Assembly: GCA_021292165.1 (NCBI GenBank)
Contig: CM037880.1
Coordinates: 214,224,942 to 214,288,941, forward strand
Length of the DNA: 64,000 nt
Direction of reading: 5' to 3'
Source of the DNA: Shinisaurus crocodilurus
Taxonomy: Eukaryota > Chordata > Lepidosauria > Squamata > Shinisauridae
Shown here: positions 52,193 through 63,306 of the stretch, in pieces
How positions within the stretch are numbered: the first letter of the stretch is position 1
Layout: each line of letters starts with the position of its first letter
The notes under the pieces: model-generated
What the model saw: only the letters and a program-made list of their open reading frames with translations
Database searches by the model: none
What the model was told of the DNA's origin: nothing
Translations under genes and position numbers: made by a program

Positions 52193-52882
52193 CAGGGGTC
52201 CTCAAACTTTTTAAACGGGGGGCCAGTTCATTGTCCCGCAGACTGTTGGGGGGCCGGACTATAGTTTGAAAAAAATATGAACGAATGGATCAAGTAAAAA
52301 AAAAAGGACCCGGGTCCTTTTTTTTACTTGATAGGGGTGAATTTTCCCCCCCTTAAATGGAAAGTTATTTTATTTATTTATTTATTTCATTTTTATACCG
52401 CCCAATAGCCGAAGCTCTCTGGGCCGGTTTACAGCAATTAACAAGACAGTCCCTGCCCGCAGGCTTACAATCTAAAAAGACACGACACACAAGGAAAAAG
52501 GAATGGGGAGGGAAGAAGGGGGGATATTAATTAATACTCCTGGCAGGGCTGGTGGTATCTACATATATAGTTGCACAATTGTTTCATGCCTAACACGAAT
52601 ATACTTTTGTTTTTGCCATCACACAAATGAGCATGCTCTGCTTCACTCCAAAGTAGCATTTTTGAAACATTAGAAATCTGACTTACGGTAGCTACATCAG
52701 CTCATACATAAGAGGTAAAACACCACCACTAATTCTTCCATATTATGGAAAAGAATTAAAAGAATCGGCGCTTGAAGCGAAAGAGTTTTTAAAAAGTCTG
52801 CTTCCGCCAATCGGCTGGCGGGCCGGATAAAAAGGCAAGGCGGGCCGGATGTGGCCCGCGGGCCTTAGTTTGAAGACCCCTG
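52193..52882. mobile_element. hAT-like element, 690 bp, perfect 8-bp target duplication
   Basis: Ends caggggtcctcaaactttt and tagtttgaagacccctg. Flanks agctaaag at 52185-52192 and 52883-52890. The inside has ggccggactatagtttg and the inverted gggccggatgtggcccgc. A strong palindrome lies at 52292-52334 and a LINE/SINE tail is nested at 52366-52530. No transposase frame is found. Confidence 0.93.
52366..52530 (-). mobile_element. L2/SINE-type 3' tail nested in a hAT-like element
   Basis: (TTTA)n and cattttttataccg-like sequence begin it, then gccgaagctctctgggc and caggcttacaatctaaaaag. The exact right border is uncertain. Confidence 0.65.
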
Positions 52883-52918
52883 AGCTAAAGCCTTACCTCA
52901 TTCATCTACCTGCTAGAG

Positions 52919-53059
52919 CAGGGCTCTCCAACCTTGGGTCCCCAGATGTTGCTGCTGGACTACAGCTCCCAGAATCCCTTGCCATTAGCCATGGCTGGCT
53001 GGGTATGCTGGGAGCTGTAGGCCAGCAACATCTGGGGGACCCACGGTTGGAGAGCCCTG
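52919..53059. mobile_element. family A-variant foldback MITE, perfect target duplication
   Basis: Ends cagggctctccaacc and partner. Flanks tgctagag at 52911-52918 and 53060-53067. Confidence 0.96.
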
Positions 53060-53309
53060 TGCTAGAGAGATGCACATCTGCAGCTCAATTCCCAGTGCAT
53101 TTTTTTGAGCTATGTCAGCTCTTCATTAAGGCCGCCCTGATGCATAAACTGCTCCAACCTCCTTTTACACTACTGGTGCTACCATGACATTTCTGCACAA
53201 GATGGAGCTGCTGCCCTGCTCTCCGTAGCACCACCAGTGCAACTGGCCAGAAGGCGGCATTGCAGTTTGCTAAGCACCTCCCTCCCTCCACCACCACACA
53301 CACACAGAG

Positions 53310-54003
53310 ACTGGGATCAGACAACGCGACAACTCACACTCAAGGCTTGTGTATGGGTTGAGTGTGAGTTGTCGTTGAACCATGGGTTGTTGTTGAAACG
53401 TGGGTTATCGCGTCGTCTGAGCCCAGCCGAGATAACAAACCTCGGTGAACAACCCACAGTGAGTTCACAACCCAAACAACAAACCATGGGTTCTCTTCAT
53501 GGGTTGTTCGTGGTGAACAAGGCATGGCTTTTCAGTGCAGCTAGGTTCAGAAAACACGGTAACCCACATTTCAAGAACGGCCCACGGTTTATTTATTTAT
53601 TTATTTATTATATTTATCAATCGCCCATCTGGCCGGTCACCCAGCCACCCTGGGCGATGTACAATTAAAATACAGTAAAACACAATAAAATATAATAATT
53701 AAAACAATATAAAAAATTCTCATTAAAAACCTAACCCACCCCATATTCCCGCCTGAACAGCCATGTTTTTAATGCACGGCGGAAGCTCATCACGGAGGGG
53801 GCATGGCGAAGGTCACTAGGGAGGGAGTTCCATAATGTGGGGGCCGCCACAGAGAAGGCCCTCTTCCTAGTCCCCACCAGCCTGGCTGCTCTGGCTGATG
53901 GGATAAGGAGAAGGCCGTCCGTGGCAGACCTTGTTGAGTGACAACCCACACTCAACCCGCACTCAACACTTGAGTGTGGGTTATCGTGTTGTCTGAACCC
54001 AGT
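53310..54003. mobile_element. family C foldback, long form with nested LINE end
   Basis: The left palindrome, central part and right palindrome are all present, with the right one split by the LINE at 53583-53938. A 7-bp repeat cacagag borders it (53303-53309 and 54004-54010). Confidence 0.85.
53583..53938 (-). mobile_element. L2-type 3' end nested in family C
   Basis: The minus strand encodes GTRKRAFSVAAPTLWNSLPS then FRRALKTWLFRREYG, the L2 C-terminus, followed by a 3' UTR and an ataaataaataaataaa tail. Confidence 0.88.
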
Positions 54004-54007
54004 CACA

Positions 54008-54489
54008 GAGCAGTGTAGGAGCTGCTTCCACACGCGGGGTGCAAACGATGCAGCCAATCAGGCACAGCTAATCCTGTGACCCTTTCCAATGACGGAGGCT
54101 TATGTAACATATAGAACCCATTATGGCGATGGCCACAAGTTTGGACGAGCTTCAGGAAAAGGAGGACCAGATCTGTTTGGAGGTGGCCAGAGCCCATTCC
54201 ACAGGAGCCTGCGACTGGGAAATATGGGGCGGAAGAGAATGTCAGGCAGGAATTTGGCCTAGGCACAATCATCATCAAGCACAGGCCAAAGGAAGGAACT
54301 GCAGGAAGACCCGCCACACCAGCCGTCTTGCACCAATAGTGCGTCGTCGGGTGACACTCCTAGGCCCTTCCCAAGGTTTCTGGATCTGTCCTGCTCATTA
54401 CTGTTCTGATCAACTAGGAGATCATCTCCTCCTAAGGTACAATTCAGTCTTCTTCAGCCATCATCTTCCTCTGCCCCTGCAATACTTTG
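54008..54489. other. anonymous sequence
   Basis: A 151-codon open frame at 54123-54578 runs into a SINE and has no recognised domain. Its first residues (MATSLDEL) resemble the very end of CR1 ORF2, so it may be an old LINE scrap. Confidence 0.4.
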
Positions 54490-54630
54490 CCCTCAGCTCA
54501 GTGGTAAAACATATGCTTTGCATGAAGAATGTGCCAGGTTCAATTCCCCGGCACGTTCGAGTTAAAAGAACCAGGTAGCTTCCTATGCACATCTTCCTAT
54601 GCACAGGAGCTGGGTCAGACAATACTGGGT
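54490..54630 (+). mobile_element. T2 tRNA-SINE
   Basis: cagctcagtggtaaaacat and the B-box-like ggttcaattcccc are followed by body sequence with gagctgggtcagacaatac. Confidence 0.75.
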
Positions 54631-56592
54631 GCATTTAGCAATGTTTATTAGGCATGATAGCGAAAAATAGAACCTCCAAATTCAGAGGCAGTATCCTTCC
54701 GATTACCAGATGCTGGAGACAAACAATTCCTTTCTTATTTATTTATTTATTTATTTATTTATAATTATTATAATTAATTAATTAATTAATTCTTGTATAA
54801 GCCAGCCAGAGACAGTATTCTGGGATAGCTGAGCCTTTGGTCTAATCCAGCGAGGCAATTCTTGTGTTCTCCTTCTGCCCTGGGACCAAGTGAGGACAGA
54901 CAGCACAGCGCCTTGGGGATGTTATCACAGAATTCGTTCCAGTAGCAGCAACTTGATAAATGGATTTCCATGCGTCGGAATTGGTTGAGTAAACAGACTC
55001 AGTCTTTCACTGCTCGGGAGTACAGACAAGAGGGTGCCCTCGGTGACCCCAATTAAAATGAACGCGAGCCCGTGGGTTTCCATGAGAAGCTCACCGCAAC
55101 AGCCCGGTTTGCAGTATATTTATGGCTCATTGTAGCGAAAAAGGATCCTATCATGCTCCAAACACTGAAAAATGACACAGCATCAATGCAGGAAGTGGCT
55201 GCCAAAAGCTATACATTGCCACAATAAATCACTCCTCTAGAACCTGACCATTTGGATCTCCGAAAGGCCAACAGTCAAAGGATTGGTGAGTTGCTTAGAA
55301 TCAAACACACGGCTGTGCCTTTTAGTGAGCTGGACTCTGGTCCACCTAGCTCAGGACCATCAGGGACTTTCCAGGATCTCTGGAAGACGGTCTCTCCACA
55401 CACTGATATGAAAGCGACAGGGCCAGCCAAAGAGATTTCGCTGCTGGAGGCAAAGAACAAGATGGCGCCCCTCTTCCATTCCAAGTAGAAAAGCTGATTG
55501 GAGGGGCAGTTGAATTTTTCTCCAGCACTGCTGACGGGACAGCATCCTCCACCACACCTGATGGCAACGTGCTAGTTTATGGGGCACAGGGCTGACTGTG
55601 TAGTGCACAGCTCTTTCTTCCAAGATCTGGCTACTGCCAGCCAGCATTGCCACCTGAGGTAACCGCCTCACTCCACCTAATGGTAGTGCCAGCCCCGGAA
55701 AGAGATCCTGTTAGCTAGAGTTGACATCGATTGAACCTGGGACATCGTGAATGAAGAGCACAAACTCTACCACTGACTGTGCTCCATACATCTCTGCATT
55801 TTGGGCTCTCTCTGTGGGGTTGCCCCTCCACCCATTTTCCCTTCTCCCAAGCCTCATCATGTCTACCTAGGTCCCTGCAACACACAGCCTGTCTGTTCTG
55901 TGTAATATTCTCCTCAACCCAATCCAACTGGCCTTCCCACATAGCAACTGAATGGATTTTTCATTCAACATCCTATGACCGGCCCTCTCATCAGTTAGAA
56001 TATTTGTGAACGTTCTATACCATCCTAGCAGTCAGAGGCTTGCAGATACATAGCAGCCAGTTTTACGGCTTAGTTCACTCTCGGCATTCAGAGAAATAGA
56101 TTAGTCCGAGCAATGATGAGCACCTGAGGGGCACCAGGGAATGTTCTGGCTGAGAGCGGATTTGAACCTGCTCCCCCCTAGATCTACATTTGGCTGTACT
56201 TTGGCCCAAGTTCCCTGACAGAACTGCCATGCCACCCAGTCTCCACTCAAACACAACGACTTATTCAGATGAGACACTGGAGTTTTTGTGGGGCAGGGTT
56301 GGTTCTAGGTTTGGGTGGGGGCAACGTACACTCTGGTGGACCCTCTGCTGATGAGCCCTGGCTGAGGACCACCATTTAAATTCCCCATAATGCCCCAGGG
56401 CAACGATACACCAGGGCATTGTGGGAAATTAGAATGCACACTGCTGCTCAGAGCACTGGGGGGAGGGGAGGGGGGAGACGTATAAAGGGGACCTGGGCAA
56501 GGCATCAGCAGTGGGCCCTGCCAGAGCGCTGAGGCCTTGACAGCTGCCCAAGCCTGCTGGGTCCCGATACTAGCCCTGACGTCAGGTCTTAA
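54631..56592. other. long stretch with few repeats
   Basis: (TTTA)n and (TTAA)n lie at 54736-54795. A T2-type head on the minus strand (gttcaatcgatg) lies at about 55725-55790. The part 55040-55230 is AT-rich and single-copy-looking. No coding frame has a recognisable product. Confidence 0.5.
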
Positions 56593-57541
56593 CTAGGGGT
56601 GCGCATCACACTTGGCCGAATCCCAAAAACAGAACTGAATCAGGCTGATTTGGGCAGATTCGGGAGATGACTGAATCAAAGCAGGGCTCCTCGGAAGCAG
56701 ACCAGATCCGAATTATATATAAACACTGCTGAAGATTCGGGGTTCGGTGGGACACAGAGACACACAGACAGTGCGTCTCAGAAGATTGAGACATTTCTCT
56801 CCATATAAGGAAAACACCAGGGTGGGGAGTTGCGGGGGAGGGAGAGGAAGGGGTGTGGTTTTGTGACTGGCAGCTCTAGCTTCTAATCACAGTCAATGGC
56901 TTTGCCAGGGCTCTCCAATCGCCATGCTCTGAGGGAGGGTTGTCGAAGTAATATTTCGCAGGACTGATGTAGCGTTCAGTGTTCAGTGCTCTTTTTGCTA
57001 GCTCTCTCTTCCAGGAGCAGGAATGTCAAAAGAGGTTTGGAGGAGTCTGTGGGGCCCGGGAGGGTGTAGCCTTGGGTGCTTGCACAAACAAAGCTCCTGT
57101 CACCTGTTCATCTGAAAAGTGGCAGGTTTGATTCCCCTCAGAAGGGGCAACTGTGCCCGCACATTTCACCCAATCTTGCCAAGAAATAAAAAAAGTAATT
57201 TTCAAAATATGCATGATTTTAAGGCATGCAGCACAAAACCACCGACACCTTTTTGTCTAAGATTTTGCAGGTGTATTACCGATTTAAGGAAGTACTGAGT
57301 CTGAGACTGCAAATGTCATCCAGTTCTGACAAAAGAGAAAGAAAAAAAAAAGCTTAGCTGTTTGTTGATTTCCAATGATAGTCAATGGGAGATATAATGA
57401 TTTGGATTTCTGAATTGAGATTCGGATTCAGGTCCAGAGATCGAATTGGGCAGCCTCCAGACTGGTCCAAGCCAAATTGGGCTGTTTGCTAAATTGCCAA
57501 ATCAGCGCCCGAACAAGGCCACGCGGTCAGTGCACACCCCA
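56593..57541 (+). mobile_element. family I nonautonomous DNA element, about 950 bp
   Basis: Left end ctaggggtgcgcatcac and right end gtgcacacccc are inverted partners. The inside holds cacagacagtgcgtctcag and an ataaggaaaacaccagggtg block shared with 51592-52027. Interior words such as gattcggattcaggtcc recur. No transposase is seen. Confidence 0.72.
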
Positions 57542-57725
57542 ACCAGGTAGTAGTTTGTCTATTAAACTGTCAATGAACTTACACTTCTTTCTAGATCTCA
57601 ACAAGGCACCTGGATTAAAGTTTTGGTAATATGTAAATTTATTTATACTTAGTTGATTGGTTAACGAGCGGGTAAAGTGGCAGGTGGTTGAGCAACTGGA
57701 AATCCTCCAGTTAGTCGACAGCCCT
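57542..57725. other. anonymous sequence
   Basis: No gene or repeat is recognised. Confidence 0.4.
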
Positions 57726-57733
57726 AGCTGGGG

Positions 57734-58158
57734 CTAGGGGTGTCAGAGGAATCCACTGCAGACTCAAACGAGTCCAGATTTCTTGGAGTCCACCCTGCGG
57801 ATTCTGTGGCTGACTGGCTCTCCCCAGTTGCGAGGAGTCTGTGGGGCTTGCGTGCCATTTTTTAAAAAAATTATTTTGCATATTTTTGCGCAAATTTAGC
57901 TGCAGAAAAATACGCAAAAGAAAAAGACACCCATCAAAAATGCACAACTCCCCACATAAAGCGTGAAAATATGCGTCGTGGAGGGCTTTGTGCATTTTTG
58001 GTCAATTTGCGCATTTTCAGGAGCGTGAATTTGCGCAAGTGCACATGAATGCATCTGCACAAGTCCTGAGTCTGCAACTTGGCAGCCGGTGGAGCAAAAG
58101 TCCCCCGAAAATCCACAAATCGCTCGTGGAGCAGCTTTCTCTCTGTTTGCACATCCCT
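57734..58158 (+). mobile_element. family G nonautonomous element
   Basis: Starts ctaggggtgtcagagg and ends gcacatccct. Direct repeats agctgggg (57726-57733) and agctggga (58159-58166) agree at 7 of 8. The inside is rich in ttgcgca and aatttgcgc words as in 7088-7478. Confidence 0.82.
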
Positions 58159-58570
58159 AGCTGGGACCCACTGGGAATATTGACGTTTAGCACTGCCACC
58201 TTCTTTGTTCATGACTTCAGTTAAGCCTTTGGTAGTCATGTAAACCCAAAGGGGACTGAAACAGGAGCCAACACTCGACATCTCGAGGGCAAAGTGTTTT
58301 AAATGACTATCCCCAGCAAAGAACTTGACACAGGAATCATCTGTTAACGGCTTCCATTATCTCACACAACTAGAGACGCTGAGGATTGAACCTGGAACCT
58401 GACTGAACCTGGAACCCCTGAACCCTAACCTGACCAGTCAGAAAGGGGTGCAAAGATATAAAGCTGGAAGAGAAGCTCAACCTATTAGCACCAGGGGGAG
58501 CCTCTTCTCTGGGAGAGAAACAGGGGGAGCATGGGCCATGCAATGGCCCCTGACTCCTCATTTCACTTCA
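58159..58570. other. anonymous sequence
   Basis: A tandem gaacctgactgaacctgg patch lies at 58391-58425. No gene is recognised. Confidence 0.45.
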
Positions 58571-59010
58571 TTGGTTTCATTTCTATGCTGCCCAATCATG
58601 GCCAGTGCCAAGGGTCGGAATGGCTGGGCAGCTGCCGAGGGCCCACACCCCAGCGGGGGCCCACTCTGACAAGAGCCCCCTGGACCTGCTCCTCCTCTTC
58701 CCCATTGCAACCTGCTTGTTCACCTGCCTCTCGCTCTGGCCCAGACAGCAGTGGTGGGTGAGAAGGAGGAGCAGGAGGAGATGCCGCCGCCTACTTGCTC
58801 ACTGGCTCCCTCTGCCTGTCAAGCCAGCAAGCGGCAGCCATGATGAGAAAGAGGAGGAGGAGGAGAAAAAGCAGCTGCTGACAACGCCGGTGAGAAGGTA
58901 GGCGCACTGAGGGAGCCCTAGGGGGCCCGTGGGGGCTTACCCAAGAGCCCTCAGGAACCTGCAGCTTGCACTGCACCCCATGGCCAAAGCTCTCTGGGCG
59001 GTTCACACAA
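58571..59010 (-). mobile_element. LINE 3' tail split by a family J element
   Basis: ttcatttctatgctgcccaa (58577-58596) and tggccaaagctctctgggcg (58981-59000) read together as one L2-type tail. Confidence 0.6.
58602..58979 (+). mobile_element. family J repeat nested in a LINE tail
   Basis: ccagtgccaagggtcggaat begins it and the body matches 11105-11400. A catgg repeat borders it at 58597-58601 and 58979-58983. Confidence 0.68.
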
Positions 59011-59256
59011 CCGCCTGTATGGACCGACTGTATGGATTAAGTGTCGGGGCACAGCTTTGCAGCGGTTCATTCCTGCCTTGTAGTTTCATTGCTACTTTTT
59101 CTTCCCTGTGTGAATCAGCCCGCGGGATTCCAAAGGGCTCTATTATACTCTCCATCCTTTTTAATACCTGCCTGAATCCATCGAGAGGGAGAGGTTATCG
59201 CAGGATTTAGGGTGATGCTGATGATGAAAACTCAGCCCTGTTTCTCCTTTTATATA

Positions 59257-59460
59257 GGAAGATGGGAAGCTGCCTGCCTTATCCTGAGGCAGACCCTTGG
59301 TCCATCCAGCCCAGTATTGTCGGCACCGACTGGCAGCAGTTTTCCGTGGTTTCAGGCAGGAGTTTTTTTTCCAGCCTTATCTGGAGATATCAGGGATAGA
59401 ACCTGGGACCTTCTGCATGCAAAGTGGGTGCTGTACCACTGAGCCATGGCCCTTTTCATC
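59257..59460 (-). mobile_element. T2 tRNA-SINE nested in L2
   Basis: On the minus strand the head is gccatggctcagtggtacag, with a B-box-like region ggttctatccc, then the body tggatggaccaagggtctg and the end aggcagcttcccatcttcc. Confidence 0.88.
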
Positions 59461-59492
59461 AGAAGCTGGTGAAGCAGTGTAGCCCTCTAAAG

Positions 59493-59629
59493 CAGTGTTC
59501 TCCAACCTTGGGTCCCCAGATGTTTTTGGCCTACAACTCCCAGCATGCCCCAGCCTTGGGTCCCCAGGCTGGGGCATGCTGGGAGTTGTAGGCCAAAAAC
59601 ATCTGGGGACCCGAGGTTGGAGAACGCTG
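59493..59629. mobile_element. family A foldback MITE with an altered loop
   Basis: Flanks ctctaaag (59485-59492) and ctccaaag (59630-59637) agree at 7 of 8. The normal loop is replaced by ccttgggtccccagg, a copy of the element's own terminal region. Confidence 0.94.
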
Positions 59630-60423
59630 CTCCAAAGGACTGCCTGTCCATGATGGACCAGAGAGTGAATAAAATGAAGCTCAGTCCAGACGAGATAGAG
59701 ATGCTTCCAGTGTCCGGTTTGTTGAACAGGGTGACTATATCTGTCCTGGACAGCAGAAACAGTTTTGCAATCTCAGGGTGTTCCTTCTTGATGCTCAGAT
59801 AATGGCTGTGGTTAAAGAGACTTTTTTCCGGTTTCAGCTATGTATTGAGCTGTGCCCCTCCCTGGAAAATAAGGGCCTCACTATTGTTTTGGATGCCCTG
59901 CTAAATTCTCAACTTGACTACTGTAATGCATGCAATGTGTATGGGGTTGCCGTTGAAGACACTTCTGAAACTTCAGCTGGTCTAGAATTCGGCAGCATGG
60001 TTGTTGTGTAGAGTAGACCACACACCGCACTGGCTTTTAAAGGATTCCACTAGTTACCATTTTCAGGCTAATTTCAGAGTGCTGGCTTTTTTAAACTTTA
60101 AAAGCTCTCTATGGGCTGGACCCAGGATAGTTCAGCCAGGGAACATATTCTCCTATATGTTACCCCTCTGAACTGGGAACTGATGGGTGGAGGGGGGGGC
60201 TTCATTTGATGCCATCATCATCTGAGATGAGACCCGCTCAAACTAGAACAGAAGCCTTTTTAGAGATGCCCCCTAACTTTCAGAAATCTCTCCAAAAGGA
60301 GATGGGCCAGACACAAACCACTGGGCCCATTCAAAAAACACATGTTTATTTTGACATCCTGCTGCACTGTAGGCTGTGGGAAATTGGATTTTGAGCTTTG
60401 CCTCACTCTTTTGTGTCTTATGA

Positions 60424-60467
<44 letters not shown>

Positions 60468-60468
60468 T
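60424..60468. repeat. (ATT)n microsatellite
   Basis: About fifteen ATT units inside the L2 3' region. Confidence 0.96.
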
Positions 60469-60590
60469 AAATTAATATTTATCGAGTTTTAACTTTTAAA
60501 AAAAATTACTTTGAGCCATCTTGAGAACATTCCTTGAAAAGCAAAGAGGCACAAATGTGCAGATAAATAAATAAGTAAATAAATAAATAC

Positions 60591-61317
60591 CACTCTACAT
60601 GGCTTAAATAGTCAGCATCATCCCTGACACTTCATAATTTTTCAGCAGACTTGGGGCAGCGAGCCAATCGCTCTCAAAGACATTTGGAACAGTGACTGAA
60701 GGCAAGCAGTTAGATTTATTTTATTTTTTTGGTTCCCAGTGCCTGTTCCCCAGCCAGCCAGCCAGCCTTCTTTGCTTCCATTGCTATATTTAGGAGAGAG
60801 AGAGAAATGCATTGCTTTCTGTTCCGAATAACTTCCAAGCATCTTGAATGAAAAGGCTCCACTCCATTGCTGATTCGTTCCTTCCTCAGACCTCTGTCCA
60901 TTCCACAGCACGTTCATAGGTAAGTCCAGCTCCCCGCCCCTTCCGTTTTCTTTGGCATAAATTTGCATGGCCTGGAAGTGTCCCACATCCACACCCCAGG
61001 GCACAGGCCATGAGCACTTAGCCTCCTGCTTTGGTTTCCTACCTTAGGCTTCCCCCAGCAAAAAGGACAATCCAACATTACCAAACATGTGTTTATTAGT
61101 TACAGGGGGTTGTTGGAGAGGGAGCCACTGACATGGGAACCAGGGTGTAAAAGTGAAAGTAACGGTCTCAAGAATTTGGCCCATCGTGTGGATAGAGAAT
61201 ATATGGAACTCCCTTATTACAAGTCAAACCAACGATCCACCTAGTTTGCTTTCACTTGTACCAGTCCTCTCCAATGGAATGGCTCCAAGTCACTTGTAGC
61301 CAAGGAGAAGATGGTGA
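60591..61317. other. anonymous sequence
   Basis: No gene or repeat is recognised. Confidence 0.5.
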
Positions 61318-61556
61318 AGACGATTATGTTTATGTCCTGCCCTTTTTCCTCTCGCAAGGAACCCAAGGCAGCTTATATACGTTCCTCTTCCTCCTCTCCT
61401 TTTTATCCTCACAACAACCCTGTGAGGTAGATTCGGCTGAGAGTCAGTGACTGGCCCAAAGTCACACACCCAGTGAGCTTCATGACCTCAGGGACTAGCA
61501 CCCAGATCTCCCGAGTCCCAGTCCACCACTCTAACCACTATGCCACACTGGCTCTG
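61318..61556 (-). mobile_element. T1 tRNA-SINE
   Basis: On the minus strand the head gccagtgtggcatagtgg, body and gcataaacataa-like end are present. The A-rich tail is short. Confidence 0.9.
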
Positions 61557-61584
61557 CAAACAATCAGGACTGTGGCTTCCTGGA

Positions 61585-61690
61585 GGGATCGTAGCCCAGT
61601 GGTAGAACACCAGTTTTGCATGCAAAAGGTTCCCAGTTCAATTCCCCTGCATCTCCAGTTGAAAGGCTGTGGTAGAAGGTGATGGGGAAA
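61585..61690 (+). mobile_element. T2 tRNA-SINE head
   Basis: gtagcccagtggtagaacac and the B-box-like agttcaattcccc. It is truncated after the body start. Confidence 0.75.
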
Positions 61691-62492
61691 GCCGAAAATA
61701 TTTGTGTGAATCTCAGCTTTATTTTTTAAAAAAAAAAAAACAACCAAAAAACAACAACAAAAACCCCAAACGCAAGACTCTTTCCCAGCTTGGTGACTTC
61801 TGCTATCTCAGCTGCGAAGCTTCCATTTGACTTAGCGGAGAGCAATGTAGTTCCTGCTAAGGAAGATATTTTGATGTGATTGGTAATTTCTGAATGGATT
61901 TTACCTTGGATCTGAGATGGCAGTATTTGATTGTTTTTGCATGCCATTCAGAAGGGTTAAGAACAAAAAACACGATTGATTTATTGTTGATTGAAAACAG
62001 GCAAGGTTCTAGCCCTCATGGGTTGCAGAGGGAGATGCACTTGCAATGTGTGGGTGATGCCTGGTGAAGCCAAAAGGTTTTCAATGGTTGAGGGGGGGGG
62101 GATGGACCTTTTGGTGCCCCTAGCTGCTCCCCGCCCCCCCAGTTTACAGAACTAGCATCCGTTATGCAAAAGAAGACAGATTGTGCAATCCTGTTTAATC
62201 CAATTCAGCTCACAGGACTCCACCTTGTGAATGCAGAATTTGGATAGGATGCAGTAAGCTGTTGCATGCCATCTCCCTAAATGCTGACTTGTCTGGAGTG
62301 AGCTCTGGATAAGACAAATATGTCACCTTGGATCACTGCTAAGACCATTCGGCTAATGCAAATCAGAAGCTCGGCTAATGCAAATCAGAAACTGAGAGGC
62401 GGTACTCTGTCGCTACCCAATCAGCAGTTCCGATACGGACTTCCATTCTTGTGCCTACCCCCCACTAGCAGCCTTTCTTATATCATGTAAAG
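61691..62492. other. anonymous sequence
   Basis: An A-run lies at 61728-61742 and a G-run at 62092-62101. A short direct duplication (ggctaatgcaaatcagaa) occurs at 62351-62368 and 62374-62391. No gene is recognised. Confidence 0.55.
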
Positions 62493-62626
62493 CAGTGTTC
62501 TCTAACCTTGGGCCCCCAGATGTTTTTGGCCTACAACTCCCAGCATGCCCCAGCCAGCTACGCTGGCTGGGGCATGCTGGGAGTTGTAGGCCAAAAAATC
62601 TGGGGGCCCAAGGTTGGAGAACACTG
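62493..62626. mobile_element. family A foldback MITE, perfect target duplication
   Basis: Flanks atgtaaag at 62485-62492 and 62627-62634. The arms differ only by a 2-base deletion and a few substitutions. Confidence 0.96.
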
Positions 62627-62961
62627 ATGTAAAGCAAAGTGGCTTCGGTCTGAGTGGAGGGAAGGGAAGGACTGCTTAACCCTCTCCTTCCCAGCCACTG
62701 CTTTGCGCAAGATTTCCCTGCCTCCCGCTGCTTTTCTCCCTAAGAGATAAAACGATGCAGGTCCTCGTTCCCGGTTCCCTTGAGCAAAAGCATCTCTGGG
62801 AGAGCGTGCAGGATCGCTGGAGAAGGGGCTTGTTTCTTCTCTAGCACAGTTGTTGCCCAGTGCATGGGGGGGATGTGCGTCTGTCCTCTCCCCCTTCAGC
62901 GGCAGCAAGGTCTTTAGCGACATTTGTAGAGTATGTGTGGGGGGAGGAGCCTTTCCTCTAG
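62627..62961. other. anonymous sequence
   Basis: A 121-codon minus-strand frame (62558-62923) runs into the foldback element and has no recognised domain. Confidence 0.45.
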
Positions 62962-63306
62962 GAGCTTTTTCTACACGAGGCCCTTAATCCACTGTATCGC
63001 CTTCCCGTTCATTGCAGAATTGAGATCCAAGCATTACGCGAGGAGTGTTTCCTTTTCTGCTACATAACCTCTAGGTGGCACTGTGGTATAGCGGAATAGC
63101 ACAAATACACAAGAGGAAATTGCGCCTTCTTTCCCTTTCACAATTAAACGCAGTATTTTCCCTACTCTAAAAAAAAAAAAAACTCGCTGAAACTGCTGGT
63201 TAGACGCAGAAGCAAAACTGGAGGGTCACATCATCTAATGAACCCATAAACACCTGTGAGTAGGGAATGATGAACACATGATAAATGCCTCGTGTAGACA
63301 GCCCTC
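62962..63306 (+). mobile_element. family H inverted-repeat element
   Basis: Ends ggagctttttctacacgagg and gcctcgtgtagacagccctc. The interior cactgtggtatagcggaat matches 39598-39981 in the same orientation. An A-run lies at 63169-63182. Confidence 0.78.
63068..63081 (+). promoter_or_regulatory. CTCF core-like motif inside family H
   Basis: cctctaggtggcac differs from the core consensus at one position (third base). Confidence 0.42.

Larger units (their letters stand above)
59073..60590 (+). pseudogene. L2-type LINE remnant split by a SINE and a foldback element
   Basis: 59120-59250 encodes GIPKGSIILSILFNTCLNP and a decayed GDADD catalytic block. After the SINE (59257-59460) and the foldback (59493-59629), the reading continues as DCLSMMDQRVNKMKLSPDEI and later LDALLNSQLDYCNAC. 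Stops and shifts are frequent. The 3' part ends with (ATT)n at 60424-60468 and an aataaataagtaaataaata tail. It is a dead reverse transcriptase. Confidence 0.82.

Noticed and set aside
54123..54578. 151-codon plus-strand frame
   Set aside because: It ends inside a T2 SINE and has no recognised domain. At most its start is a CR1 scrap.
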